In this document: in pieces, positions 61,474 to 63,046 of the stretch
Numbering within the stretch: the first letter of the stretch is position 1
Layout of the letters: the number at the start of each line of letters is the position of its first letter
NCBI GenBank assembly: GCA_009927165.1
Contig: RFNO01000071.1
Location: 1-63,046, forward strand
From: Pseudomonadota bacterium
Lineage (GTDB): Bacteria; Bdellovibrionota; FAC87; UBA2466
Direction of reading: 5' to 3'
DNA length: 63,046 nucleotides
Made by a program: the position numbers and the translations under genes
Notes under the pieces: model-generated
What the model was told of the DNA's origin: nothing
Seen by the model: the letters and a program-made list of their open reading frames with translations, nothing else
The model's database searches: none

Positions 61474-63046
61474 TTAGCTGCATCCCGATGTGGACCCGCA
61501 GCTCACACACCGCAGGCAGGTTCCCCCTCTCACTAGAGTAAAGTGGCCGCATTCACTGCAAGGATCTCCCTCATAACCTTTGGTTTTTGCCAGACGTGAA
61601 GACAGGGATAAGTCGTCCTCAAACTCTCTGGGCGATAAAGCCACATCGACACCGGAGGATTCAGCGTAAGCGGCTTTCGAATAGTGACTTTCCGGCACAG
61701 TTCCAGCCATCGCTCCAAGCGATCCTAAAGGAATTGTTGGTTCTTTAGGTGGCACTTGGACGAGATCAGTCCGTCCTAAATAATTCAGAGCCAAGTCCCT
61801 AAAAATGAAATCAATGATAGATGAACAGAACTTTATATTGTCATGGTCCGCCACGTGCCCATTGGGTTCAAAACGAAACATGTGAAACTTATTAACAAAC
61901 TCTTCAAGGGGCACTCCATATTGCAAGCCCAATGAAACTGAAATAGCAAAAGCATTCATTAAAGCTCGATAAGCAGCTCCCTCTTTATAGATATCGATAA
62001 ATATCTCCCCGAGACTTCCATCTTCATATTCGCCGGTTCTTAAGTAAACTCTCTGGCCGCCGATAGTAGATTTCACTGTGTAGCCCATTCGGCGATTGGG
62101 AAGTTCCCGTCGCAAGGACTTTCGCGCTAATTTATCAGCAAGAACAGCAATGTGATTTCGAAGTGTTTCAGCTTCCGCGGGTACATTGTCGTCTTCAGTT
62201 TTGGTTTCAAAAAGAGCAGCAGATAAAGGCTGACTCAATTTAGAACCGTCTCGATACAAAGCAATCGCCTTAATCATTTTTTGCCAGGAGAAGTAATAGG
62301 CGCTTTTTACATCTTCGATAGTAGCTGTTCCCACCATGTTGATAGTCTTGCTAATGGCCCCGCTAATAAAAGGTTGTGCTGACGCCATCATTTCAATATG
62401 AGCTTGGTATGGCAAAAAGCGTTTTCCATATTTCCCACACTTATTTGCACAATCAAAAACCGGATAATCACATTCTTTCAAATGCGGAGCTCCCTCAAGC
62501 GTCATTTTCCCAAAAAGGAAAGCATTTGCTTCTTCAATTTGAGCCTCATTGAATCCAATAAATTTTAAAAAAGAAAAGTCAGGGTTCTCAAGATCAGTCG
62601 GTTTGACTCCAAACTGTTGAAAACATATTTCTTCTCCCAAAACAAATGGACTTATGACAAAACGAATATCAAAGGCATTTTTGATTTCCTCTTCTACTTT
62701 TTTGAGAACTTCCTGCGGCACTCCCTTTTCCTCAAAAAACGCTCGATTAACATGTGGAGTCTTTGAAAAATCAGTGCAGCCCAAAGTGTATTTAATCATG
62801 TCGTCAATTTCCTGGGCAGAATAACCGAGTCGACTCAGAGCCAGAGGTACTGACTGATTGATTATTCGAAAATATCCTCCTCCGGAAAGCTTCTTAAATT
62901 TCACTAGGGAAAAGTCTGGCTCGATTCCCGTGGTGTCACAATCCATGATAAGCCCAATGGTACCCGTTGGAGCGATCACTGATACTTGGGCATTTCGAAA
63001 TCCATACTGCTCGCCGAGTTCGAGAGCTCTGTCCCATGAAAGTCTT
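61474..63046 (-). CDS. nrdJ: B12-dependent (class II) ribonucleotide reductase, C-terminal part, cut by window edge
   Basis: The frame is open to the right edge, and the codons beyond the internal GTG at 62979 continue the family sequence (LELGEQYGFRNAQVSV), so the gene is incomplete at its 5' end. IAPTGTIGLIMDCDTTGIEPD and GGQRVYLRTGEY, KFHMFRFEPNGH match vitamin-B12-dependent reductases, which turn ribonucleotides into deoxyribonucleotides with adenosylcobalamin, without needing or being harmed by oxygen. The C-terminal Cys group (CSECGHF, CLRCVSCGSTSGC) looks like the zinc and redox-active tail. It is convergent with the exported unknown gene. Confidence 0.94.
   Translation of the reverse strand, partial: RLSWDRALELGEQYGFRNAQVSVIAPTGTIGLIMDCDTTGIEPDFSLVKFKKLSGGGYFRIINQSVPLALSRLGYSAQEIDDMIKYTLGCTDFSKTPHVNRAFFEEKGVPQEVLKKVEEEIKNAFDIRFVISPFVLGEEICFQQFGVKPTDLENPDFSFLKFIGFNEAQIEEANAFLFGKMTLEGAPHLKECDYPVFDCANKCGKYGKRFLPYQAHIEMMASAQPFISGAISKTINMVGTATIEDVKSAYYFSWQKMIKAIALYRDGSKLSQPLSAALFETKTEDDNVPAEAETLRNHIAVLADKLARKSLRRELPNRRMGYTVKSTIGGQRVYLRTGEYEDGSLGEIFIDIYKEGAAYRALMNAFAISVSLGLQYGVPLEEFVNKFHMFRFEPNGHVADHDNIKFCSSIIDFIFRDLALNYLGRTDLVQVPPKEPTIPLGSLGAMAGTVPESHYSKAAYAESSGVDVALSPREFEDDLSLSSRLAKTKGYEGDPCSECGHFTLVRGGTCLRCVSCGSTSGCS

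Noticed and set aside
1-63046. CRISPR array, prophage, insertion sequence, rRNA or tRNA genes
   Set aside because: I saw no regularly spaced repeats, transposase or phage genes, and no intergenic stretch that folds as a tRNA; gaps longer than 300 nt are few and were read on both strands.

Overview
The window reads as a chromosome segment of a Gram-negative, respiring bacterium. An outer membrane is shown by BamA, Skp, LolD, LolC/E, LpoB and several lipoproteins. Respiration is shown by a Rieske/cytochrome b6-type bc complex. The gene mix (paired ArsA-like ATPases, B12-dependent ribonucleotide reductase, many secreted proteins without a recognised family, LuxC/LuxE-type enzymes) resembles Bdellovibrionota or other former Deltaproteobacteria. 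That placement is inference; no rRNA is present. Genes are densely packed, with many ATGA overlaps and GTG or TTG starts. I found no tRNA, rRNA, CRISPR array, insertion sequence or prophage.

Layout. 1-5.7 kb (+): a translationally coupled run of a DUF2334 deacetylase-like protein (cut by the window edge), an unknown exported protein, a GH113-like exported glycosidase and WecB; probably the end of a polysaccharide operon. 5.6-13.2 kb: short accessory units: two divergent DoxX-like membrane proteins, a GT87-type membrane glycosyltransferase, a fasciclin protein, a chalcone-isomerase-like protein, a duplicated Cys-containing exported protein, a Fis-type regulator and a CBS-pair protein facing each other across two sigma-54-type promoters, and a haem-c protein coupled to a two-TM K+ channel.

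13.2-22.1 kb (-) is the most unusual region: six genes joined by overlaps that encode a PaaK-like adenylating enzyme, an RsbW-like ATPase/GNAT fusion, a LuxE-like acyl-protein synthetase, a LuxC-like acyl reductase fused to a second PaaK-like domain, an MFS exporter and a protein with two GNAT-like halves. There is no luciferase. I infer a pathway that activates a carboxylic acid, reduces it to an aldehyde, modifies it and exports the product.

22.2-30.8 kb: a polytopic GT-C-like protein, RfbC, a DMT exporter, a UvrD/PcrA helicase, a DusC-like dihydrouridine synthase, a class IV aminotransferase and two unknown membrane or zinc-ribbon proteins. 30.8-35.3 kb: a 612-aa haem-c protein, FdxA ferredoxin, and a lipoprotein/lipoprotein/tail-anchored trio.

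35.3-50.2 kb (-) is one long co-directional array. The order is Rieske, cytochrome b6, subunit IV, octahaem cytochrome, LpoB, COG3014 lipoprotein, ValRS, LolC/E, LolD, BamA and Skp, with a good sigma-70 promoter before Rieske and another before BamA. It links respiration with peptidoglycan and outer-membrane assembly.

50.3-63 kb: a lipase-like hydrolase, two ArsA-like ATPases, a DUF503 protein, a compact AddB/AddA-like nuclease-helicase pair, an outer-membrane beta-barrel, a 4HBT thioesterase, an ExoD-like protein, a small DNA-methylase-like protein, an exported unknown, and a B12-dependent ribonucleotide reductase cut by the right edge.
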